Of a stretch of DNA of 21,269 nt, positions 7,108 through 14,420 are shown piece by piece; positions within the stretch are counted from its first letter, which is position 1; each line of letters starts with the position of its first letter. Source of the stretch: SZUA-1535 sp964594175 (GTDB lineage Archaea; Aenigmatarchaeota; Aenigmatarchaeia; Aenigmatarchaeales; SZUA-1535); the NCBI GenBank assembly GCA_964594175.1, contig CAZQLM010000009.1:1-21269 (forward strand). The letters run 5' to 3'. The position numbers and the translations under genes were made by a program. The notes beneath the pieces were generated by a model. It saw nothing but the letters and a program-made list of their open reading frames with translations, was not told the origin of the DNA and did not search any database.

Positions 7108-8130
7108 ATGAATTTCACTTTACAAATCTTTAAATTCTTTCGTTTTGCCCAATTTTCTATGAATATGAAGAATAAATATTTTTTGCTGTTAAAGGAAATT
7201 TACTTAGAAAAAGCTCTTGCTAAGTTAAATTTGCTTGCATTTGTTTATATGCTTGCTTCTGTGCTTTCTTTTTTAAATACAGATTTTCTTGAAATTCTCC
7301 TGTTTTTTACTTCCTTTATGATACTCTACAGTTCCGTCTATTATTATAACGATTTAAGTGATTACAACAGTGATAAAAAAATGAATTTCAATCATAAATC
7401 CAAGCTTCTGGTCAAAGGTTTTTTCACAAAGAAAGAATATAAAAACCTGTTTATTTTTTCAACAGTGAGCGGTATCGTTCTTTTATGGATAATCAATACT
7501 TTTTATGCTTTTCTTTCATTTCTGTTGGTGATTTTCAATCATCTTCGCACAAAGTATTTGAAAACTCTTCCTAAAAGAATTTTTTCTCTTTTTTGGGTGC
7601 AGTTTTTCAATCTCGTAATCTTTTGGTTTGTTTTAACTAAACAGCTTTTTAATGTTTTCGTTTGTCCTTTGTTCACTCTTTATTCTTTCGCATACACACT
7701 TTCTTACTATTTTTACAAGAAAAACATGAATGTTTCTATTTCAGCGCTTCTGAAATTTTTACCGTTGTTTTTACTTTTCATTTACTTCGCCCTGCCGATT
7801 CTTTTAGAAAAGCTTCTGATAATACCTTTGGCGGTCGGAGCAACCATTTATGTGCTTTTAATAGGTATAAACAGAGAAAAACATCTTAACGATCTTATGA
7901 TTTTAGGATTGATAGCCATTACGCTCTCTACTTTGATATTTATTTCTTATCCTTTTTTCGAAAAAGAATTACCACGAGTTAATGAATCTTTGCCACAGGA
8001 AATAAGAGCAGTAATTTACGATACGCCTGAATTTATTCTTGAAAGTTTGCAGGAGAATTATTCGAAATACGCATCATTTCTTAACACTACGTTAAACTTT
8101 ATAGACTTTTCTATTTTAAAAACTTTATGA
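7108..8130 (+). CDS. Divergent UbiA-like membrane prenyltransferase homologue
   Basis: This 340-residue protein has about eight or nine hydrophobic segments. Residues 81-89 (NDLSDYNSD) match the first Asp-rich motif NDxxDxxxD of UbiA prenyltransferases, followed by HKSKLLVKG at 96-104, which corresponds to the conserved segment before the next helix. The second Asp-rich motif (DxxxD type), clearly present in the other UbiA gene of this window (15431-16243), cannot be found. The C-terminal 60 residues are a non-membrane tail rich in Glu and aromatic residues. The protein may be a UbiA relative with altered activity or a non-catalytic one. A TATA-like TTATAAATA at 7084-7092 is rather close to the ATG at 7108; ATGs at 7159 or 7165 are alternatives. 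It overlaps the convergent ThyX-like gene by 6 bases. Confidence 0.65.
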   Translation: MNFTLQIFKFFRFAQFSMNMKNKYFLLLKEIYLEKALAKLNLLAFVYMLASVLSFLNTDFLEILLFFTSFMILYSSVYYYNDLSDYNSDKKMNFNHKSKLLVKGFFTKKEYKNLFIFSTVSGIVLLWIINTFYAFLSFLLVIFNHLRTKYLKTLPKRIFSLFWVQFFNLVIFWFVLTKQLFNVFVCPLFTLYSFAYTLSYYFYKKNMNVSISALLKFLPLFLLFIYFALPILLEKLLIIPLAVGATIYVLLIGINREKHLNDLMILGLIAITLSTLIFISYPFFEKELPRVNESLPQEIRAVIYDTPEFILESLQENYSKYASFLNTTLNFIDFSILKTL

Positions 8131-9411
8131 TTTCTGAAATTCTTTTACCCTTCCGCAAGAGTTTTTCTCGGGACATGCTCCTGTTTTGCATTTTGGACCG
8201 AGAAACTCTGCGAGCTCTGGAATATTGCATGCCATGCGAGCTATTATTTTTCCGACAAAATCTCTTACTTCATAATGCGTCGTGCTGCAAGCCCTTACCC
8301 CAATGAACCCAAACGGATCAAGTAAGTGAAAGCCGTCCAGCAAAAGTTTAAATTTAATTTTTAACGCATGCGGAACAATGTAAATTGCATGCCTTTTTTC
8401 TACTCCACCATCAACAAGCTTTTCATACAATGCCATTGCTTCGTGAAAAGCCTCTTTGTAGCTTTCATCTGCAGATGGGGGGATGTGAAAATACTCTTCT
8501 TTCGGATTTTTCAAATACCGCTCAGCAGCGCTATACACAGATTCTACTGACTGTCTTACAGTTCTGTGTCTTTTTATCTCGTTCCATGCCGCTAGCGATA
8601 GCGAAGAAACCACGCTTACTAAAATTTCATTTTGCGCAGCCTGTGCAAGCTCTTTCCAACCACGAGCTTTCATCTCGAAAATTTTACCAATGCTTCCGCA
8701 ATACACAACCTCTATTTTCTCATTTTCATCGATTTTGCAATCCCCAAAAATGTTCGGGAATGGAAATCCGGTTTCGTAAGCTCTTTCAGCTGCTTCAAAA
8801 AGTATTGGTACTGAATTTTTTAGAGCGGTCTTGAAATTTTTTGCTATAATTTTCAGTTCTTCCGGTATTTTTGCATTCATTTCGCATTCTTTTATACATG
8901 TCAAAAGCGTTTGTGCCGGAAAGGAAAAGAATCCATACGAGCTAAATCCGAGAGGAAGAATATTTCTTGCCTGGTCGCAACCTGCCTTTAAAAGTTCTTT
9001 ATAAACCTCAAGCATTTTCCTGCAAACTTTCTCATACTCACCTTTATAAGGAGAGCGTTCAATAAAATCAGGAATGATAATGTTGTGCATCGCAATTTTT
9101 ATTCTACGCGAACTGAACATCAAATAAGAACCAAAAGGAAAGGCCGTGAGAAACAAATCAATAATTCTGCTTCCCTCTATCCAAAAATAGAATACAGGTG
9201 TGGTTAGCAGAGATGCGTGACCCCGTTTGGTAGCTTCTCGGTGAAAATTTTTTGCAAGATTTTTATCAATCTTTTTCAGCATTTTTTTAAAGCTATCTTT
9301 TTTGGCTGTGAGAATTCCGGAAACCGTTAAAATTTCGTCTGGCCCAAACCCAAGGAAAACCGGAGCGTAATCTATTAGCTCAACACTCAGAGCTTTTTCT
9401 ACATTTTTCAT
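8125..9411 (-). CDS. Tandem ThyX-like protein (flavin-dependent thymidylate synthase family)
   Basis: This protein of about 428 residues is roughly twice the length of ThyX. The second half carries the ThyX signature RHRx7S (RHRTVRQSVES, residues 281-291) and the later family motif around VRACSTTHYEVRD (372-384). The first half follows the ThyX pattern too (RGHASLL, then FWIEGSR near 77-82, then QARNILPL near 147-154), but its RHR site is replaced by FGSYLMFSSRR. So it looks like a duplicated ThyX with one intact-looking site. ThyX makes dTMP from dUMP with FAD, NADPH and methylenetetrahydrofolate; whether this double form does so is uncertain, and such proteins are often labelled only ThyX-like. 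Four Cys near the C-terminus (395, 408, 413, 419) could bind a metal or cluster. The start at 9411 has a GGTGA site just upstream; a start at 9492 would run into fdhA. Confidence 0.75.
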   Translation of the reverse strand: MKNVEKALSVELIDYAPVFLGFGPDEILTVSGILTAKKDSFKKMLKKIDKNLAKNFHREATKRGHASLLTTPVFYFWIEGSRIIDLFLTAFPFGSYLMFSSRRIKIAMHNIIIPDFIERSPYKGEYEKVCRKMLEVYKELLKAGCDQARNILPLGFSSYGFFSFPAQTLLTCIKECEMNAKIPEELKIIAKNFKTALKNSVPILFEAAERAYETGFPFPNIFGDCKIDENEKIEVVYCGSIGKIFEMKARGWKELAQAAQNEILVSVVSSLSLAAWNEIKRHRTVRQSVESVYSAAERYLKNPKEEYFHIPPSADESYKEAFHEAMALYEKLVDGGVEKRHAIYIVPHALKIKFKLLLDGFHLLDPFGFIGVRACSTTHYEVRDFVGKIIARMACNIPELAEFLGPKCKTGACPEKNSCGRVKEFQKS

Positions 9412-9433
9412 TCCTTTCACCGGAAAAATAATA

Positions 9434-9453
9434 ATTTTTAAAAAATATAAATC
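9434..9453. promoter_or_regulatory. Divergent promoter region between the ThyX-like gene and fdhA
   Basis: Only 47 bases separate the two start codons. The AT-only stretch has TTTTTAAAA (9435-9443), suitably placed for plus-strand transcription starting near 9465, and ATATAAA (9446-9452), which could serve the minus strand with a short leader that includes the GGTGA site. The two promoters overlap and may interfere with each other. Confidence 0.45.
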
Positions 9454-9458
9454 TCTAA

Positions 9459-11396
9459 ATGGAAAATATGCGAGTTCCTTCCGTTTGTCCATACTGCGGT
9501 TGCGGGTGCAGATTAATCTACGAAGTTAAAAGAGGTAAAATTATAAGAATTTATCCAGATCAGCAAGATAGAGTAAGCGAAGGCAAACCGTGCATAAAAG
9601 GGCTAACACTTGCCGAGGTAGCTGACAAATCAAGGCTAAGGCATGCGCTCATAAGAAAGGATCGCTCAGAAAAAAAGGTTTCTTTGAAACATGCCTTGGA
9701 ATACATTTATCAAAACATTAAAGATCTTGCTCCAGAAGAAATAGCCTTTTGCGGAAGCGGAAAGATAACAAATGAAGATAACTGGGCTATTCTGAAATTC
9801 GCAAAAACAGTAATAAAAACAAACAACACCGATTCGTGCTGCGGAAGAATTTGTCATATTGCAACTGTAGAAGGTTTAATGGATTGCTTCGGAAATTCAA
9901 ATTTAAGTTCAATTGATTACGCGAACGAAATAGACGTGCTTTTTGTGATAGGCTCAAACCCGGCGAGCAACTACCCTGCATTTTTTAACAAGATTTTAAA
10001 AAGGAGGAAAGAAATCAAAATAATATCGGTGCAACCCATTTACAACATTACTTCTCGTTTTGGAGATGTATTTGTTTATATAGAGCCAGGAACAGAGGTT
10101 GTGTTTCTCAACGCTTTGGCAAATTATTTGATCAAGAAAAAAGCTTATCACGAAGAGTGCGAGAGCATAGAAGGTTTTCACAGACTCAAGGAGGTTGTAA
10201 AGAATTACACTCCAGAACTTGTTGAAAAAATTTGCAAAACACCAAAAAAAGAATTTCTCAAGGCAGCAAAATTGGTTGCTACCTCCAAAAATTTCGGAAT
10301 ATTCCACGGAATGGGACTAACGCAGCACGTTAATGCGATAGAAAATGTTCATTGTTTGCTCAACGTGCTCATGCTCAAGAACGGAAAAATTCTTAGCCTG
10401 CGTGGCGAAATAAATGTGCAGGGTGTAGGAGATATAGGCTTTCTACCGAACAAACTCCCGAGTGGCGGATTCGAAACCTTGCCAAAACTTGAAAAATTTT
10501 GGGGGTGTGAGCTACCTTTAGAAAAGGGAAAGACGATAATCGAGTCTTTGATAATAGACCCTGTAAAAGCAGCTTTTATAAGCTCGTTCAACCCTGCGCA
10601 ATCTTTGCCGGCGCTCAAAAAAGTTCATAAAAATCTCGAAAACATGTTTCTTGTTTACCTCGATTCGTATGAAAGTTTAACCGCAGAGTTCGCGGATGTG
10701 ATTTTACCAACGCCTGCGCTTTTCGAGAGAAGAGGAACGGTAACAACAGGTGAGCGTTTAGTAAGAGCACTAAAAGCCGTGAGAAAAGCTCCTGGTGAAG
10801 CTTTACCTGAATGGGTGATTTATTCTAAACTTGCAAGGTTGTTCAGAAAGGGAAAATTTCTTCACTGGAAAAACGAAAAAGAAATATTTTCGGAAATAGT
10901 AAAAATAGTTCCTGCTTACAAAAATCTCGATCCGGAAAAGATTTACGGTGGTATAGATATGTTTGCTGATAAGAGCATAAAATACAAGAGGTTCGTTCCA
11001 GAAAGATTTGAAGGAAAGGATGAAATAAGAAGTAAAGAGTATCCTTTTCTTCTAACAACTTTTCGCTCAAAGTACCAGTTTTTAACAGGGGAAATGACAT
11101 CACTTTCTGAAACATTAAGAAAAAATGACGAAGGACCTTGTGTATATATCAACCCAAGAGACGCAAAAAACCTCGGAATTAAAGATGGTGAAATAATAAG
11201 GATAGTGAGCGAAGAGGCTTCTTTAAAAGCAAAGGCAAAGCTCTCAGGGATTGTTCCAGCTGGCGTATTGGCATCGAGATTTCATTACAGAGAGCTTTTG
11301 ATTAACAAACTTTTTCCTGCAAGATTTGACGAGGAAACGCACACCCCAAATTACAAATGCGTTTCTGTAAGAATTGAAAAAATCAAGAGAAGTTAA
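9459..11396 (+). CDS. fdhA: Molybdopterin oxidoreductase, formate dehydrogenase alpha-like
   Basis: This 645-residue protein has the layout of a formate dehydrogenase catalytic subunit. An N-terminal 4Fe-4S motif CPYCGCGC with a fourth Cys in GKPCIKG is at residues 10-45. The active-site region reads DSCCGRICH near 124-132, where the Cys before GRICH is at the place of the Mo or W ligand (Cys or Sec in known enzymes). Cofactor-binding segments follow: FVIGSNPASNYPAF, the GEINVQGVGDIG stretch near 320-330, FADVILPTPALFERRGTV, and a C-terminal domain with NPRDAKNLGIKDG. No beta subunit, ferredoxin, hydrogenase or cofactor F420 partner lies next to it, so the electron acceptor is unknown and other oxidoreductases of the family are possible. 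A second ATG at 9468 has better TATA spacing and would drop three residues. Cytoplasmic: no Tat signal is seen. Confidence 0.82.
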   Translation: MENMRVPSVCPYCGCGCRLIYEVKRGKIIRIYPDQQDRVSEGKPCIKGLTLAEVADKSRLRHALIRKDRSEKKVSLKHALEYIYQNIKDLAPEEIAFCGSGKITNEDNWAILKFAKTVIKTNNTDSCCGRICHIATVEGLMDCFGNSNLSSIDYANEIDVLFVIGSNPASNYPAFFNKILKRRKEIKIISVQPIYNITSRFGDVFVYIEPGTEVVFLNALANYLIKKKAYHEECESIEGFHRLKEVVKNYTPELVEKICKTPKKEFLKAAKLVATSKNFGIFHGMGLTQHVNAIENVHCLLNVLMLKNGKILSLRGEINVQGVGDIGFLPNKLPSGGFETLPKLEKFWGCELPLEKGKTIIESLIIDPVKAAFISSFNPAQSLPALKKVHKNLENMFLVYLDSYESLTAEFADVILPTPALFERRGTVTTGERLVRALKAVRKAPGEALPEWVIYSKLARLFRKGKFLHWKNEKEIFSEIVKIVPAYKNLDPEKIYGGIDMFADKSIKYKRFVPERFEGKDEIRSKEYPFLLTTFRSKYQFLTGEMTSLSETLRKNDEGPCVYINPRDAKNLGIKDGEIIRIVSEEASLKAKAKLSGIVPAGVLASRFHYRELLINKLFPARFDEETHTPNYKCVSVRIEKIKRS

Positions 11397-11398
11397 GA

Positions 11399-11409
11399 TT
11401 TCTTTTTTT
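11399..11409 (+). terminator. Poly-T terminator after fdhA
   Basis: A T-rich run (TTTCTTTTTTT) begins 3 bases after the fdhA stop codon and precedes the next promoter. Oligo-T tracts are the usual intrinsic termination signal in archaea. Confidence 0.5.
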
Positions 11410-11420
11410 GAATCCAAAAA

Positions 11421-11447
11421 CTTTATAAGCATCTTAACAATTGTTAA
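11421..11447 (+). promoter_or_regulatory. TATA box and palindromic operator of the Fe-S gene cluster
   Basis: CTTTATAAGC (11421-11430) is a TATA box centred 25-26 bases before the ATG at 11451. Between the two lies TTAACAATTGTTAA (11434-11447), a perfect 14-base palindrome covering the expected transcription start. A protein bound there would block initiation, so it is a good candidate operator, most simply for the HTH protein encoded directly behind it. Confidence 0.65.
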
Positions 11448-11450
11448 ATT

Positions 11451-11762
11451 ATGCCAAAGTTGAAACTTCCATGTGAGGAAGCGATATGGAAAATACTCCC
11501 AGTAATCAGAAAAGAAATAGCAAAAATTCTGGTGAGAGAATACAGTCTCTCGCATAAAAAAACAGCAAAATTACTCGGAGTAAGCGAAGCGGCTATATCC
11601 CAATATCTCAGAGAAAAGAGGGGTAAATGTTTTTTGGTTTCGGAAGAAGAAAGAGACAAAATGAGGAAAATTGCAAGAACGCTGCTGCGGTCAGAGGATT
11701 CTGAAAAAATAAAATTAAAAATATGCGTGCTCTGTAATACGCTTATGAAAAGGGTGAAATGA
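11451..11762 (+). CDS. Small HTH transcriptional regulator at the head of the Fe-S cluster
   Basis: This 103-residue protein has a helix-turn-helix at about residues 32-53 (SLSHKKTAKLLGVSEAAISQYL) and fits the archaeal predicted-regulator family COG2522, which starts with a similar LPCE segment. A single Cys at residue 8 and a CVLC pair near the C-terminus could bind a metal or Fe-S cluster, which would make it a sensor of cluster status; this is inference. It lies directly after a perfect palindrome at its own promoter and 3 bases before the cysteine desulfurase gene, so it probably controls its own expression and that of the sulfur genes. The mRNA is probably leaderless. Confidence 0.8.
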   Translation: MPKLKLPCEEAIWKILPVIRKEIAKILVREYSLSHKKTAKLLGVSEAAISQYLREKRGKCFLVSEEERDKMRKIARTLLRSEDSEKIKLKICVLCNTLMKRVK

Positions 11763-11765
11763 TTT

Positions 11766-12908
11766 ATGAAAGTTTATCTGGATAATGCTGCTACAACTCC
11801 TGTTGCAAGAGAAGTACTCGAAGCTATGCTTCCGTATCTTAGTGAAAAGTTCGGCAATGCTTCTTCCTTGCACGCATGGGGAAGAGAAGCAAGAGAAGCT
11901 ATGGAAAAAGCACGCGAAATAATAGCTAAAAAGCTCAATGTTTCCCCAAACGAGGTAATCTTTACATCGGGAGGAACGGAAAGCAATAACTTCGCTTTGA
12001 AGGGAATAGCGTTTGCAAACAAGGAGAAGGGAAAGCACATAGTTACGCAAAAAACCGAGCACGCTTGTGTGTTGCAAACATGCAAATGGTTGGAAAGTAT
12101 TGGATTCGAGGTTACGTATTTGGATGTTGACGAATACGGCATGGTTTCTCCTGAAGATGTTGCTAATGCAATAAGAAAGGATACAATTCTTGTTAGCGTA
12201 ATGCATGCTAACAACGAAATTGGTACTGTTCAGCCAATAGAGGAAATCGCCAAAATATGCAAAGAGCATGGAGTTTATTTTCATACAGATGCCTGTCAGA
12301 GTTTTACAAAACTTGAGCTGGATGCAGAAAGAATTGGAGCAGACTTAATAACAGTGAGCTCGCACAAAATTTACGGTCCGAAGGGTGTAGGAGCATTGAT
12401 AGTAAGAGAGGGAGTCAGAATAACTCCTTTCATGCACGGAGGCGGACACGAGTTCGGAAAAAGAAGCGGAACGGAAAATGTTGCCGGTATAGTAGGATTT
12501 GGCAAGGCTGTTGAAATAGCAAATAAAAGGCACGTGGAACATACGAAAAGAATGCGCGATTTGCTCGAAAAGAGGATACTTGAAGAAATACAGAATGTAA
12601 AGCTTAACGGACATCCTGAAGAAAGGGTTTGCCACATAGCCAATTTCTCTTTCGTTGGCATAGAGGGCGAGGCCCTGCTTTTTCGCTTAGATGCTCGCGG
12701 AATAGCGTGCTCCACTGGCTCTGCTTGCTCCTCTCACAAACTCGAACCAAGCCACGTTCTTCGCGCTATTGGGCTAAGCCCGGAGCATGCTCACGGAAGC
12801 CTGCGCTTCAGTACAGGAAGGCAAAATACGGAAGAAGAAATAAACTATGCTGTAGACGTGCTTAAAGAAGAAGTAGAGGCATTAAGGAGAATAAGCGCAA
12901 TAGCATGA
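11766..12908 (+). CDS. iscS: Cysteine desulfurase (IscS/NifS family)
   Basis: This is a 380-residue PLP enzyme that converts cysteine to alanine and passes on the sulfur as a persulfide. The PLP lysine is in SSHKIYGPKG (Lys201), with the preceding HTDACQ segment near 173-178 holding the cofactor-binding Asp. The mobile catalytic Cys is in STGSACSS (Cys321), followed by the family segment LEPSHVLRAIG. The N-terminal YLDNAATTP is also canonical. A GGGTGA site (11752-11757) lies 8 bases before the ATG and overlaps the end of the regulator gene, so the two genes are one operon. The sulfur should serve the IscU scaffold and the TtuA-like tRNA thiolase downstream. Length is close to the family norm. 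Confidence 0.96.
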   Translation: MKVYLDNAATTPVAREVLEAMLPYLSEKFGNASSLHAWGREAREAMEKAREIIAKKLNVSPNEVIFTSGGTESNNFALKGIAFANKEKGKHIVTQKTEHACVLQTCKWLESIGFEVTYLDVDEYGMVSPEDVANAIRKDTILVSVMHANNEIGTVQPIEEIAKICKEHGVYFHTDACQSFTKLELDAERIGADLITVSSHKIYGPKGVGALIVREGVRITPFMHGGGHEFGKRSGTENVAGIVGFGKAVEIANKRHVEHTKRMRDLLEKRILEEIQNVKLNGHPEERVCHIANFSFVGIEGEALLFRLDARGIACSTGSACSSHKLEPSHVLRAIGLSPEHAHGSLRFSTGRQNTEEEINYAVDVLKEEVEALRRISAIA

Positions 12909-12971
12909 GCGAAAAGAAAAGGAAAGACTCATAAAAACAAAATAGTTGTTCGCACTGTGAGGTGAGTTTAT

Positions 12972-13478
12972 ATGTACACAGAGGAAGTGATGAAACACTT
13001 CATGCATCCGAAAAACGTTGGTATAATAAAAGACGCTGACGGGATAGGAGAAGTTGGTAACGTAGTTTGCGGAGATATGATGTGGATTTACATCAAAGTA
13101 GGAGAGAACGAAAATGGTGAGAAAATAATCAAAGATATAAAATTCAAAACCTTTGGATGTGTTGCCGCAATAGCAACGAGCTCTAAAATCACAGAACTTG
13201 CAAAAGGAAAAACGCTTGAGGAAGCATTGAAAATAAGTAAAGAAGATGTCGCCAAATCGCTTGGCGGTTTACCACCAATTAAAATGCACTGCTCATTACT
13301 TGCTACAGACGCTCTGAAAGAAGCGATTTATGATTATCTCAAGAAAAACGATCTTCCAATCCCGGAAGAGCTGCAAAAAGAACACGAAAGAATAGAAAAA
13401 GAAAAAAAATTTGCAGAAGAAAAATACGGAAAGTTCATAGAAAAACAGAAAGAAATGATAAAGAAGGGAAATGCTTGA
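12972..13478 (+). CDS. iscU: Fe-S cluster scaffold protein IscU/NifU N-terminal type
   Basis: This 168-residue protein carries the scaffold ligands Cys33 (GNVVCGD), Asp35, Cys63 (FGCVAAIATSS) and Cys107 in the conserved LPPIKMHCS segment. Clusters are built here from iron and sulfur supplied by the desulfurase encoded upstream. After the usual domain (about 125 residues) comes a 40-residue, strongly charged, probably helical tail rich in Glu and Lys that ordinary IscU lacks. A GAGGTGA ribosome binding site (12959-12965) lies 6 bases before the ATG. The 63-base gap after iscS includes a weak TATA-like CATAAAAA, so a secondary promoter is possible. Confidence 0.95.
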   Translation: MYTEEVMKHFMHPKNVGIIKDADGIGEVGNVVCGDMMWIYIKVGENENGEKIIKDIKFKTFGCVAAIATSSKITELAKGKTLEEALKISKEDVAKSLGGLPPIKMHCSLLATDALKEAIYDYLKKNDLPIPEELQKEHERIEKEKKFAEEKYGKFIEKQKEMIKKGNA

Positions 13479-13544
13479 TTTCACGTGACAATCCTTTCGG
13501 AAGAGATACAGTTAAATAATTTTCATTATTTCTGAAAATTAATT

Positions 13545-14378
13545 ATGCACGAAATTATCAAAACCAGAGTTTTCAAAACAATTGAAAAATACAAGCTTGT
13601 GGAAAATGGAGATAAAATCTGCGTAGCTTTGAGCGGAGGAAAGGATAGTGCTTGTGCGCTTTTTCTGTTGAGAAAATATATCGAAGAAAAAAACACAGAT
13701 TGCGAGATAAAAGCTTTACATCTTAATCTCGGCTTTGAAGGTTTTGAAAGAGCTGTTGAAGTTTGTGAAAAGCAAGCCAAGTTAGTTGGAGTCGAGTTGG
13801 AGGTTGTTAACGTAAAGGAGTTAGGAATAGATATAGAGAAGATTTCTAAAAAAAGAAAAAGAGCTATTTGTAGCGTTTGCGGCGTTGTTAAAAGATACTT
13901 GCTAAATAAAATTTCCAGAGAGCTTGCTTGCAAAAAACTTGCTACCGGGCATAATATGGATGATTTTCTTGTTTTCTTTTTCAAGAATTTGTTAAGTAAA
14001 AATTATTTCTGGATATCTAAGTTCAAACCAAAAGTTGAGAGTACTCATGAAAAGATACTTTGCAGAATAAGGCCGCTCTTTTTCATAGGAAATAAAGAAA
14101 CAGAAATTTTTTGCAAGAAAAACAAAATACCTTATTTGAAAAGCGTTTGCGCTTATTCGCAAAGCAGCGCGATAAAAAGAAAGCGAGAAAAATGGTACGA
14201 AATACTTTATTCGCTTGAGAAAATTCAAAAAGATTTTCGCTATACGCTTGCGCAAAGTGTTACTGAGATGAGCAAGTTTTTTGAAAAGTGGAAAGGTATC
14301 GAAGAATTTAGAGAATGCAAACTTTGCGGCGAGGTAAGCAATCGAGAAATTTGCGGGTTTTGTAAGTTGACGAAATAA
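13545..14378 (+). CDS. TtuA/TtcA-family tRNA thiolation enzyme
   Basis: This 277-residue protein belongs to the ATP-dependent tRNA sulfur transferases that adenylate a uridine or cytidine and insert sulfur. The PP-loop SGGKDS is at residues 30-35. Cys109, Cys112 (CSVCGVVKR) and Cys202 match the three Cys that hold the catalytic 4Fe-4S cluster in TtuA, and ATGHNMDD is at 133-140. The C-terminal zinc ribbon is present (Cys258, 261, 270, 273), but the N-terminal zinc finger of TtuA is missing, and an in-frame TGA shortly before the ATG excludes an upstream extension. It may modify position 54 in the T loop (TtuA-like) or position 32 (TtcA-like). It follows iscS and iscU, its likely sulfur and cluster suppliers. 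A TTAAATAA element about 29 bases upstream suggests its own leaderless transcript. Confidence 0.85.
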   Translation: MHEIIKTRVFKTIEKYKLVENGDKICVALSGGKDSACALFLLRKYIEEKNTDCEIKALHLNLGFEGFERAVEVCEKQAKLVGVELEVVNVKELGIDIEKISKKRKRAICSVCGVVKRYLLNKISRELACKKLATGHNMDDFLVFFFKNLLSKNYFWISKFKPKVESTHEKILCRIRPLFFIGNKETEIFCKKNKIPYLKSVCAYSQSSAIKRKREKWYEILYSLEKIQKDFRYTLAQSVTEMSKFFEKWKGIEEFRECKLCGEVSNREICGFCKLTK

Positions 14379-14420
14379 ATAATTATAACGTTTTTAATCT
14401 TTTGGACGATAAGCTTCTTT

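Noticed and set aside
9412..9492. Longer N-terminus of the ThyX-like protein starting at 9492
   Set aside because: It would overlap the divergent fdhA start and its promoter; the ATG at 9411 has a GGTGA site immediately upstream.
9459..11396. Formylmethanofuran dehydrogenase subunit B as identity of the molybdopterin protein
   Set aside because: The length, the N-terminal four-Cys cluster motif and the C-terminal molybdopterin-binding domain fit formate dehydrogenase alpha better, and no other fwd/fmd gene is nearby.
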